A stretch of DNA of 18,600 nucleotides. Source: Actinomycetota bacterium. Its GTDB lineage: Bacteria; Actinomycetota; Actinomycetes; S36-B12; UBA5976. The notes beneath the pieces are model-generated. The model saw only the letters and a program-made list of their open reading frames with translations, had not been told where the DNA came from and ran no database searches. The stretch is taken from positions 1-18,600 of the forward strand of contig RGCY01000008.1 of NCBI GenBank assembly GCA_009918865.1, read 5' to 3'. A program made the translations under genes and the position numbers. Of this stretch, positions 1 through 8,100 are shown one piece after another. Position 1 is the stretch's first letter, and each line of letters opens with the position of its first letter.

Positions 1-3000
1 CAAATTGGATTCGGGACCCGTAACTGATCCGAGCACGAATTCCAGGTCGCAACTGATTGACTTCGATCGTCACATCAGTCCCACGGGCGATGTTCGGTCC
101 GACATCAGTGCTGACTTCAAGGTCAGGAATGGAGTAGCGACTCCACGTGCCCTGCACATGACCGCCATCAGCAAACACACGCAAGATAACTCGGTATTGA
201 GTTCCAGGCATGATGTCTTCGAAGGTGCAGGTGAGAGACTCGATGTCGCAGTCGCGCCATCCGTAGTCCTTACCACCAGGCACATCCGCGGCCACCCGAG
301 CCTGGTAGCGCACGTGTGTTGCACCATTCGAACTGCCAGGGTCGAAACTTGATGTGCCGGTGCTGCCATCAAGGACCCAGTCAGTTTGGGTCGGCACATC
401 TGGCACGGCCTTGGAGTGTGTCTGGAAATCAACTGACTCACTTGGCTCGCTTTGTGTGAACTCATCATTGGCGACAACGCGAAGTGAGTAGTTCACGCCG
501 TCGGCGAGGTCCGAGAGTCTGTACGAGGTTTCAGTTGTGGTGGCGGCGTCAATCCATGTGATTCCGCCATCGTCGGAGAGCTGGAGCGTGTACGTGATCG
601 TGCCGCTACCCGAACTTGGTGCATCCCATGTGACGCTTGCAGACTTAAATGTGATTGAGGTTTCGTCAACAAGCAGATTCGTCGGAGCGTCCATCGGTGC
701 GGGAGTATCAACGTTCGTCGCTGAACTCACTGGTCCAGAGACATTGCCGAACGCCTCAGATGACATGGTGGCGACAACCACAAAGTAGTAGGTAGTGCCG
801 GGGTCCAGTCCGGTGACGACCGCGGATGTGCCGGATGCTTCAACACTTGTTCCACCAACATCGCAGCCGCCGAGGTCCGTGACTTGACATTCCAGGTCGT
901 TGCCGTCGGTGCTGTAGTAGACAACATATCCAGTCGTTGGTGAGGAACCATCAGCTGCAGCAGACCATGTGACGGTGACTTCACTGCTGGCTGTCACGGA
1001 TGAGGTGACATCAGCGACCATTCCGGGAAGTATGAATGTGGAGACTGCATCAACCACATTTGAACCAGCAGCCTCCGTCGTGTCATTCAGCGCAATCACG
1101 CGGTATTGAGTGCTGATGCTGAGGTTGTTCACATCGTCCACAACGGTTCCGCTACCGCAATCAAGTGCATCAAAGCCAGCGCCATCTGACGCGAGCACTG
1201 CGTCAATGACAGTCATCACATCTGCCACCGTGCATGGCTTGATGTCCGAGCGAGTCCAGGTCGTAGTGCTTGCATCCACAGTGGCAACTTCCTGCCACGA
1301 TGATTCGGATGGGCCTGGGCAGTCGAACCCAGCCAGGGCGATACACACCATGCCCGGGTCGATAACCGTGCGCATCTCAATGCGGTAGCCGGTCACTGTT
1401 GCTGGCGCAGTCGGCGCATCCCACGCTAGCGACACATAGTTCTCGCCGGAATCTGTGGCACGTAACGCTTGCGCATCCTCCAAAACTGTTGTCACATCCA
1501 CCGGTTCAGATGGATCAGTGGTGAGGAAGGTGTCGCTCGCAATAACTTGAACTGAATACGAGGCACCACTGGCAAGGTCCGCAACTGTTGCGGAAGTATC
1601 TTCTGTGGTGGCGGCGACGCTCCACGTTGTGCCACCATCGCTGGAAATCTCAACGGTGTACGTTGTTGCACTCCACCAACTTGGCATTGCATCCCATGAC
1701 ACAGTGAAGCTGCGTGTTGCTACATCACTAATCGTCACATTAGACACCACGGTGATGTCGTTCGGCACAGACACTGACACGGACGTCGACGCGCCACCAA
1801 CTACCTCACCGAATGCTTCCGATGTCATTCGAGTCACCACGACGAAGTAGTACGTTGCGCCGGCTTCAAGTCCAGAAATGATGGCCGTGGTGTCAGAAGT
1901 GTCATAACTCTCCGCTTGCAGCGCACACCCACCTTGTTCACTTGCGGAGCACGTCAAGTCATTCGGGTCGGTGCTGTAGTAGACGGTGTAGCCGCTTACC
2001 GGACCGGTGCCATCTGCTGCAGGACTCCACGTCAGCGCCACTGAGCCAGGGGCAATGGAATCTGCTTCAAAATCAGATGCTTCTCCCGCAAGGAGAAAGA
2101 AGGGGTCAGCAACAACGCTTTCTGCGCTGGTTGATGGGCCGAACTGAGTTAGTGACAGCACTCGGTACTCGGTTTGTGGGCATGGTGGCGAGTCGGGCAG
2201 TGTGATGCACGGAGTCAATCCGGTTATGTCGAATGAGGTGGTCTCTGCCGACACCTCGTCAATGTCTTCCCAATCTGTGACATCTGTTGAGCTGGTGATG
2301 CTGCGAGATTGGATGCGGTAGCCAGTGATCTCCGCCAGCGCAGGGGCTGGTGCGAGCCATTCCAGATGCACTTTGGTTTCGCCGATTGACCAGCCTTGCA
2401 ATCCGGTCACTGGATTAGGAAGACCACTGAGTGTGTTGGCTGGAATTGGGAAACTCGTCGCGCCATCCCCGTAAGCGTTGAAGGCGCGCACCTGGATGAA
2501 TAAATATGTGTCTGGCTCAATTCCGTTGATTGTGAATTCGGTTTGCGTGCCTTCAGGTCCACCAATGTCCTCCCAAGACTGCCCATCTGGGGATACGGAC
2601 ACGACATAGCCGTCGACATCTTCCTGAGGTGCAGTCCACGAGAGGGTGATGGATGTGAGGCTGGTGCTGTCAATTTGAACCGCGGTGGGTGCGTGGGGAA
2701 GGGCATCGAGCATGCGAACAGCGACAACAGCTGCCGAGCCATCCTTGCTTACGTTGTAAGCGAAGACCTTGAAAAAATAACCAGTTTCTGGCTGCAGATT
2801 CGTGAGGTCCACCGAGGTGTTAGTCGTGCTAGTGACATCCGTGTAGTCGCCGGAGTAACCGCTCGTTGACACCTGCACTTTGTAGCCGTCCACGAATCCA
2901 GACACGGCATTCCACGACAATGTGAGAGTGGAGGAGCGCACAGCGCTGGCCGTGAGGTTTGTGGGTGCAGTAGGGGCGGCCAAAACGAAATTAAATGTTG

Positions 3001-3715
3001 CGGCTGTGGTGAGTAGTGATTCGCCGATGCTGTTTATAGGGAATATGCGCAGTGCGTAACTTGTGCCGAGTGTGAGATTGTCAAGTTGGTAAGACAACGC
3101 ATTAGCCCCAGGGAAATAGTCAGTTGTGGCGCTGGTTGTGTTATCCGTGACGTTCAGGCGATACCCCGTGATTGCCGAATTGCCGTTATCTGCCGGCGCA
3201 TTCCACGAAACTCGCCCAGATGTGGTTGAGATGACGGTTGCAGTAAGACCGGTGACCGCGCCTGGTGTGGTGGCTGCGCTAGCCGAAAAATCGACATACG
3301 TTGAAGCGGCGCTCCCTGAAACTGTGTAGTTAAGCGTGGAGCGCATAGCAAAGTTGCCCTTGCTGGAAGAGTTGAAGCGCACGGTGTAGGTGCAGGTGCT
3401 GTTGGCGTTGATAGTTTTACTGCTACACGTGCTTGACACGGTTGTCCACGGTGTTGAAACAGATTGACCATTAGTGGGGTTCGTCATTGTCACGGCACCA
3501 GCGCCCGTGACGATTTGCTGATTGGCAGTCATGGTCACTGTGATGCTCACCGTTGTGCCGGTGCGCACGGTGCCAAGGCTGGGACTTTCAGAAGTCGTCG
3601 CAGTCACAGCGGCGGGGGCTGCGTAAGCGGGACCGAGGCCTGCGGCGAGCAGCCCAATCGCGGTGGACACGCCCAGATAGGCGCGTCGGCGGATAGATGT
3701 GGGCAGCAGGGACAT
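1..3715 (-). CDS. Secreted multi-domain fibronectin type III protein, C-terminus cut by window edge
   Basis: The minus-strand frame from the ATG at 3713-3715 stays open for 1238 codons to the left edge; I checked every triplet and found no stop. Residues 1-32 form a signal peptide (Arg-rich start, hydrophobic core, cleavage motif AYA before AP). Residues 33-150 are Thr/Ser-rich and beta-prone with one Cys pair; I do not recognise this domain. About ten FN3 modules follow, starting near residues 151, 247, 339, 431, 544, 651, 745, 896, 1005 and 1104, each with the typical SW.AP, GY.V/Y and L.P.T.Y motifs. Several modules carry Cys pairs, which suits an extracellular protein. Modules 4-6 and 7-9 are a duplicated block. 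No enzyme domain or cell-wall anchor is visible, but the C-terminus is missing. It is divergent from the SOS cassette. Adhesion or a surface-layer role is inference only. Confidence 0.88.
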   Translation of the reverse strand, partial: MSLLPTSIRRRAYLGVSTAIGLLAAGLGPAYAAPAAVTATTSESPSLGTVRTGTTVSITVTMTANQQIVTGAGAVTMTNPTNGQSVSTPWTTVSSTCSSKTINANSTCTYTVRFNSSSKGNFAMRSTLNYTVSGSAASTYVDFSASAATTPGAVTGLTATVISTTSGRVSWNAPADNGNSAITGYRLNVTDNTTSATTDYFPGANALSYQLDNLTLGTSYALRIFPINSIGESLLTTAATFNFVLAAPTAPTNLTASAVRSSTLTLSWNAVSGFVDGYKVQVSTSGYSGDYTDVTSTTNTSVDLTNLQPETGYFFKVFAYNVSKDGSAAVVAVRMLDALPHAPTAVQIDSTSLTSITLSWTAPQEDVDGYVVSVSPDGQSWEDIGGPEGTQTEFTINGIEPDTYLFIQVRAFNAYGDGATSFPIPANTLSGLPNPVTGLQGWSIGETKVHLEWLAPAPALAEITGYRIQSRSITSSTDVTDWEDIDEVSAETTSFDITGLTPCITLPDSPPCPQTEYRVLSLTQFGPSTSAESVVADPFFLLAGEASDFEADSIAPGSVALTWSPAADGTGPVSGYTVYYSTDPNDLTCSASEQGGCALQAESYDTSDTTAIISGLEAGATYYFVVVTRMTSEAFGEVVGGASTSVSVSVPNDITVVSNVTISDVATRSFTVSWDAMPSWWSATTYTVEISSDGGTTWSVAATTEDTSATVADLASGASYSVQVIASDTFLTTDPSEPVDVTTVLEDAQALRATDSGENYVSLAWDAPTAPATVTGYRIEMRTVIDPGMVCIALAGFDCPGPSESSWQEVATVDASTTTWTRSDIKPCTVADVMTVIDAVLASDGAGFDALDCGSGTVVDDVNNLSISTQYRVIALNDTTEAAGSNVVDAVSTFILPGMVADVTSSVTASSEVTVTWSAAADGSSPTTGYVVYYSTDGNDLECQVTDLGGCDVGGTSVEASGTSAVVTGLDPGTTYYFVVVATMSSEAFGNVSGPVSSATNVDTPAPMDAPTNLLVDETSITFKSASVTWDAPSSGSGTITYTLQLSDDGGITWIDAATTTETSYRLSDLADGVNYSLRVVANDEFTQSEPSESVDFQTHSKAVPDVPTQTDWVLDGSTGTSSFDPGSSNGATHVRYQARVAADVPGGKDYGWRDCDIESLTCTFEDIMPGTQYRVILRVFADGGHVQGTWSRYSIPDLEVSTDVGPNIARGTDVTIEVNQLRPGIRARISYGSRIQF
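407..1483 (-). repeat. Three-FN3 unit, copy B (modules 7-9)
   Basis: Residues 745-1103. Module 7 contains GYRIEMRT and TQYRVIAL. Module 8 contains YYSTDGNDLEC and TYYFVVVATMSSEAFG. Module 9 contains TYTLQLSDDGGITW and AATTTETS. The offset from copy A is about 1062-1068 nt. Copy B is longer by roughly 45 residues because module 7 has an insertion containing extra Cys residues. Confidence 0.75.
1484..2425 (-). repeat. Three-FN3 unit, copy A (modules 4-6)
   Basis: Residues 431-744. The module order and signatures match copy B. Module 4 contains GYRIQSRS and TEYRVLSL. Module 5 contains YYSTDPNDLTC and TYYFVVVTRMTSEAFG. Module 6 contains TYTVEISSDGGTTW and AATTEDTS. Some DNA identity is still visible: an 18-nt stretch at 1967-1984 is identical to 905-922 in copy B. 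Confidence 0.75.
3620..3715 (-). other. Sec-type signal peptide of the FN3 protein
   Basis: Residues 1-32 show the n-region with RRR at 9-11, a hydrophobic core YLGVSTAIGLLAAGLG, and an AYA/A cleavage site after residue 32. The RRRAYLG stretch is not a full twin-arginine motif, so Sec export is the simpler reading. Confidence 0.8.
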
Positions 3716-3725
3716 CTTGGGCAGT

Positions 3726-3731
3726 CTCCCT
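3726..3731 (-). promoter_or_regulatory. Ribosome binding site of the FN3 protein
   Basis: The minus strand reads AGGGAG here, 10 nt upstream of the ATG at 3715. It supports that start codon, as does the signal peptide directly after it. Confidence 0.6.
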
Positions 3732-3766
3732 AGGTCATAGTTAGTTTGAGAGTTTACTAGTCCGAA

Positions 3767-3779
3767 TGGGATATTCCCA
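3767..3779. promoter_or_regulatory. Short inverted repeat upstream of the FN3 gene
   Basis: TGGGA-TAT-TCCCA is a 5-bp inverted repeat with a 3-nt centre, about 50 nt upstream of the FN3 start. It could be an operator, but at this length chance is quite possible. I found no convincing minus-strand promoter next to it. Confidence 0.25.
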
Positions 3780-3854
3780 CAGGTCGCCGGCGTCGATATG
3801 CCTTGAGGTGAATGGTTAGAACGGTGACACGACAGGCTTGATGTGCCTATGTCC

Positions 3855-3884
3855 GGTAGGCAGGGGTAGGCAGGGGTAGCCAGG
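3855..3884 (+). repeat. Tandem 10-bp repeat, GGTAGGCAGG x3
   Basis: Three head-to-tail units at 3855, 3865 and 3875. The first two are identical; the third has one change (GGTAGCCAGG). The array ends 2 nt before the -35 of the SOS cassette promoter. A bound regulator or simple replication slippage would both explain it. Confidence 0.8.
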
Positions 3885-3886
3885 GC

Positions 3887-3917
3887 TTGACGAGGTGTCA
3901 GGGATAGGTTCTAGTAT
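3887..3917 (+). promoter_or_regulatory. Predicted sigma-70-like promoter of the SOS cassette
   Basis: The -35 TTGACG lies at 3887-3892. The -10 is TAGTAT at 3912-3917 (19-nt spacer, fits the TAnnnT type); TCTAGT at 3910-3915 (17-nt spacer) is the alternative. The LexA box starts at the next base, so bound LexA would cover the expected transcription start. The leader to the first gene would be about 200 nt. Confidence 0.6.
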
Positions 3918-3933
3918 TCGAACATCTGTTCGA
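3918..3933. promoter_or_regulatory. LexA (SOS) box
   Basis: TCGAACATCTGTTCGA is a perfect palindrome TCGAAC-N4-GTTCGA. This is the published consensus form of LexA sites in mycobacteria and other actinobacteria. Its place directly after the -10 and ahead of genes for DnaE2-like and DinB polymerases makes LexA control of this operon very likely. It is about 200 nt from the divergent FN3 gene, so control of that gene is less likely. Confidence 0.9.
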
Positions 3934-3950
3934 TAATGAACCGTGTCGAA

Positions 3951-3980
3951 ACGCTAAGAAACGCTAAGAAACGCTAAGAA
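3951..3980 (+). repeat. Tandem 10-bp repeat, ACGCTAAGAA x3
   Basis: Three exact head-to-tail copies at 3951, 3961 and 3971, with a partial unit (GAA) before and (CGC) after. The array lies in the transcribed leader, 17 nt downstream of the LexA box. It is unrelated in sequence to the GGTAGGCAGG array but has the same period and copy number. Confidence 0.9.
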
Positions 3981-4005
3981 CGCACCGATAGTCCGGAACT
4001 CTGCA

Positions 4006-4025
4006 AAGCCGGGCTAGGTCGGCTT
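4006..4025 (+). promoter_or_regulatory. Leader hairpin 1 of the SOS cassette
   Basis: AAGCCG at 4006-4011 pairs with CGGCTT at 4020-4025 around an 8-nt loop. There is no U-run after it, so it is not a standard intrinsic terminator. Confidence 0.45.
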
Positions 4026-4036
4026 AACCGCCAAGG

Positions 4037-4080
4037 CCTACATGGCGCTGTCTGTTGTCTAACAACACGGGTCATGTAGG
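4037..4080 (+). promoter_or_regulatory. Leader hairpin 2 of the SOS cassette (nested stems)
   Basis: CCTACATG at 4037-4044 pairs with CATGTAGG at 4073-4080, an exact 8-bp outer stem. Inside it TGTTGT at 4053-4058 pairs with ACAACA at 4062-4067 around a 3-nt loop. The element ends about 47 nt before the first start codon. No U-tract follows. It may control RNA stability or translation, or act as a DNA-binding site. Confidence 0.55.
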
Positions 4081-4127
4081 TGGAGTGAGCCACGTTGGGG
4101 TGTGAAGTGGAATGAGGGGAGGCTTGG

Positions 4128-4691
4128 GTGGGCGAAATGCAGGAATCGCAGACGTCAGGGTTTGATTCAGTGGGTTCTGCGGCTAGGTCAGCCACCCCCA
4201 CAACTCCAGTCACGGCGACTGAGGTATCCCCATGTGTTGGACCGCGTGTCAGCCTGCAGCCAGCGCGCACGACAGTTGCTTACCCAGTCCGCGCTTTTGG
4301 TAGCAGTGCTGGGGGGCGTTTGGTTCGCATGACTCAGACTTTTGATTCTGAGCGTGGTGGTTTTGTGCCGGAGACTTTTATCCGGGGTGCATCAGTGCGA
4401 GGAATGCGTCTGTTGACTTATGTGGTCACGGACATCATCGATGTGTGGCAGGTCCCCGTGCCATGGTGGCGAACCGACGCCCAAGGGGTAGGTGGTGGTG
4501 ATGGCGATGCTTGTGAGCAGAGTGCTGATTCTGCAGATGTGCATGCTCAGTTAGCTCCAATGAGTCGCACGGTCTGGCGAGTTGCTGCAATCCCTGTGAT
4601 TTCGTTTGCGGGCTATCACATATGCGGTGGGGTCATGGATATCGCCCATGATCCTGATGGAACGTGGTCGGTGGTGAGGGTTCATGACTGA
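4128..4691 (+). CDS. DUF6504 family protein
   Basis: This 187-residue protein is the first gene of the SOS cassette. Residues 83-187 match the DUF6504 pattern as I know it from actinobacteria: a hydrophobic LLTYVVTDIIDVW strand/helix, PWWR at 112-115, VWRVAA at 149-154, and the ending MDIAHDPDGTWSVVRVHD. The family has no established function but is often found beside DnaE/DinB-type genes. Residues 1-67 are a Ser/Thr/Ala-rich extension not usual for the family. The GTG at 4128 has a strong AGGGGAGG at 4115-4122, 5 nt upstream, so I chose it. ATG 4329 (residue 68), close to where the conserved part begins, is a real alternative. The stop overlaps the next start by 8 nt, implying translational coupling. 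Confidence 0.72.
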   Translation: MGEMQESQTSGFDSVGSAARSATPTTPVTATEVSPCVGPRVSLQPARTTVAYPVRAFGSSAGGRLVRMTQTFDSERGGFVPETFIRGASVRGMRLLTYVVTDIIDVWQVPVPWWRTDAQGVGGGDGDACEQSADSADVHAQLAPMSRTVWRVAAIPVISFAGYHICGGVMDIAHDPDGTWSVVRVHD

Positions 4692-5163
4692 CCACGCAAC
4701 AAACCACACGCACGTTCCACTAGAACAGATAGTGCTCAACAATCACATGCCATCTGCAGCCGCGGAGTTATTGCAATCTGCATGGCAATGCATGCGGTAT
4801 GCGGAAAGAGTTGCTGATGCAAATCTACGATTTTCATTAGCCCATCGCAGCGCTCTGCGCGCGGCTGCAGCGGTGTTGGCTGTTCGGGCGCGAGTTGCTC
4901 CTGTGGGCGCAGCACCTGAAATGTCTCGGCCGCAAAATGCATGGATGCTTATGCAAACCGTGGCACCTGAGCTATCTGAGTGGGCTGAGTACTACCTGTC
5001 TGCTACCCCGATGAAGCAAGCCGCTGAGTCGGGAGCTCCTGTCGTCACGGCTCGAATGGCAGATGACGCAGTGCGAGATGCAGTGCAATTTATTTGGGAT
5101 GCAGCGGCTATGGCATCTCGATTGAGTAGTGACTCCTCCATGTTTCAGCCACATGCTGGTTGA
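4684..5163 (+). CDS. SAV_6107-type HEPN domain protein
   Basis: A 159-residue, mostly helical protein. The region around residues 24-75 (AAELLQSAW, RFSLAHRSALRAAAAVLAVRAR) and the later APELSEWAEYY and VTARMADDAVRDAVQFI segments follow the actinobacterial SAV_6107-type HEPN pattern. Many HEPN proteins are RNases that use an R-x4-6-H motif; here RFSLAH (R49...H54) fits the R-x4-H form. Activity has not been shown for this family as far as I know, so an RNase role is inference. The gene starts inside the end of the DUF6504 gene (8-nt overlap) and ends 31 nt before dnaE2. That ties it to the LexA-controlled transcript. It may serve as an accessory factor for the polymerases or as a damage-response RNase. 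Confidence 0.75.
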   Translation: MTDHATNHTHVPLEQIVLNNHMPSAAAELLQSAWQCMRYAERVADANLRFSLAHRSALRAAAAVLAVRARVAPVGAAPEMSRPQNAWMLMQTVAPELSEWAEYYLSATPMKQAAESGAPVVTARMADDAVRDAVQFIWDAAAMASRLSSDSSMFQPHAG

Positions 5164-5194
5164 AGTGTTCATGTGCATGATGCTTTGAGTTGAC

Positions 5195-8100
5195 ATGAAG
5201 CCCCCATCTGAGTTTGTGCATATGCATGTTGCATCAACTTTTTCAATGAAGTTTGCGACTGCACCAGCTGAACAGATTCCTGTGATGGCAGCGCAACATG
5301 ACCATCCGGCCGTGGGTTTGGTTGATCGGGACAACATTGCTGGTGCAGTTAGATTTTTACGAGCATGTCAGCGCGTTGGAGTGGATTCAGTCATCGGGGT
5401 AAATCTGGCTGTGACGCCGACATATGCTGGAGTGAAGCAACATACGGCGCCGGCAATGACTCCTGCTAAGGGTGGACGCGCCATCACTGAATCGTTACCA
5501 CGCGTGGTTGTGTTGGCTCGCGGAGAGCGTGGTTGGGCGGCCCTATGTCGACTTGTTTCGCTGGCACATGCACGTGGAACGGATAGTGGAACTCCCACAC
5601 ATGTGTCGGTAGAGGATGTGTGTCAAGCGGCACAGGATGGCTCGTTGTGCGTTGTGCTTGGGCCGGCATCAGAACCGGCACACCATCTCATGCGTCACCG
5701 TGACGATTTAGCGATGCAAGCATTGCAGGCATGGCATCGGCTTCCTGCTTCTTCATTGTTCATTGAGGTGGTCACGCACGGTACTGAGCCCATTGCAACG
5801 CCAACGCTAGGTCACCCGGATTACTCCACTCGTGCAAATCGCAGGTTATTGGCATTTGCCTGCGCTATGGGAGTTACGACCATTATCAGTAATGCCGTGA
5901 GGTATCTGCAGCGCACAGATGCACCCATCGTCGATGTTTTAGATGGCACTCGAACCTTGACTGTGATGCAGGAACGCGATGCATCCACGGGTCAAGCGTT
6001 TTATGCATCGACTGCTCAGATGCGTGCACGCGCTCGCCTCCTTTGTGAGGGGATGCCCATCACGGCGGAGATGTTGTTGAAACAAACAGTTGAGCTTGCA
6101 CGCCACTGTCGAATCACGGCAGAAGATTTGGGTTTAGGTGTGCCGCGAGTGCCGGAAATTTTTGGTGTGGACACCCATCAAGAGTTGGAACGCCGCTGCT
6201 GGGACAGGTTTCATGGGTACGAAGCCACCATCTCAACGATGAAAGTGGGCTATGGGATTGATCCACCAACCGCAGTGAGTGCACAACAGCGGCTGCGACA
6301 TGAACTAGACATCATTAAACATCTTGGCTTCGCTGGTTACTTCCTCACTGTTGCGTGCATCGTTAATCTTGTTAAAGAGCGAGGTATCCGTGTCAGTGCG
6401 CGTGGCTCTGGAGCCGGAAGTTTGGTGAATCACATACTCGGCATCAGTGCGGTGGATCCGTTACAACATGGATTACTGATGGAGCGATTCCTTTCCCCCT
6501 TACGCAGTGGGCTACCTGATATTGACATTGATGTGGAGTCTGCGCGTCGCCTTGAGGTGTATGACCTCATCGTTGACAGGTTTGGTCGTACGCGCACAGC
6601 CTGTGTGTCGATGGTTGAGACTTATCGAGTTCGGCAAGCAATCCGTGATGCTGGATTAGCCTTGGGATTACCGCCAGCAGAAGTGGCCGCATTCGCCACT
6701 GCTTTCCCACATATTCGTGCACGAGATATTCGAGCTGCGCTGCGTGATCTTCCGGAATTACAAGACTCGTCTTTTCGGCGCTTGCTATCTCATCCACGTT
6801 GGCAGATGCTCGTGGAATGTGTGGAACGCTTAGATGGCTTGCCTAGGCATCGCGCCATGCATCCATGTGGCGTGATTCTTTCTGATGCCACATTGCTTGA
6901 TCGCACTGCCGTAGAGCCTTCGCGCCAGGGATACCCAATGTCGCAGTTTGACAAAGATGATGTTGAAGAAATGGGCTTCCTCAAACTTGATGTGCTTGGT
7001 GTGCGTATGCAATCTGCAATGGCGCATGCGGTAACTGAGATTGCACGCACGGGAGAGCACATTGACCTTGAAGCAGTGCCACATGATGACACCGCAACTT
7101 TTGAACTCATCCAATCAACTCGTACTCTTGGCTGTTTTCAAATTGAGTCACCAGGTCAACGTGAACTCGTTGGAAAACTTTCCCCGGCGAGCATGAGCGA
7201 TTTGATTATTGATATTTCCCTGTTTCGGCCTGGCCCAGTTAAGAGTGACATGGTCACACCTTTTCTTGACTCACGTCATGGTGATCGTATGCCGGATTAC
7301 ATTCATCCGAGTCTGCGCCCCGTGTTGGCGGAAACCCATGGTGTGGTGGTCTTTCACGAACAGGTCATTCGCATCGTTTCCGTCATGACCGGCTGCTCAT
7401 TGGCTTATGCAGATGAAGTGCGCCGGGGTCTAGGCACAGTTGTAGGTCAAGAGTCTGCACGTGAGTGGTTTTATCGAAGTGCACTGTCTCGTGGTTATGA
7501 GTTGACGGTTATTGACCGTGTGTGGGAAGTGTTGCGAGCTTTCGCATCATTCGGTTTTTGTAAAGCACATGCTGCGGCATTTGCAATTCCGACGTATCAG
7601 TCGGCGTGGTTAAAGCGACACTATCCAGCAGCGTTCTATGCAGGAATTCTTAGCCACGACCCTGGCATGTATCCAAAGCGACTGATTTTGGCTGATGCTC
7701 GCGCATCCGGAGTGCCGTTGTTCTCAGTTGACATCAACGAATCTGACAGCTTTTATCGAGTAGAGGCTGCACCTTCTGGTGTTTTGGGTGTCCGACTACC
7801 GCTAAGTGAGGTGTCAGGAATCAGTGAAGCCGAAGTGCACTCCACGATTACCAATCGGCCGTATCGCAGTGTGATTGATGTGCTGTATCGAGCAGGGTTA
7901 TCAAGACCATCCCTGGAATCATTAATTGAAATTGGTGCATGTGACAGTGTAGGCAAGGCAAAGGGGGTGCAGGCCGCAAGTGAATCATCCGGTCCGCCTG
8001 TGACGCGACGAGATATGTTGCTTGAAGTTGCTCGACACCAACCTGGTCGCCGCACTCGTCGCCAGAGCACCGGTGCAGTTGCCACTCTCTTTAGCGACGC

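Noticed and set aside
3855..3884. GGTAGGCAGG array as a second MraZ site
   Set aside because: AGGGG recurs at 10 bp, but only twice, without the leading T, and is far from the dcw operon; the match is too weak.
3850..3985. Tandem repeats as a CRISPR array or replication origin iterons
   Set aside because: The units are contiguous 10-mers without spacers, and there are no cas, rep or dnaA genes or DnaA-box clusters nearby.
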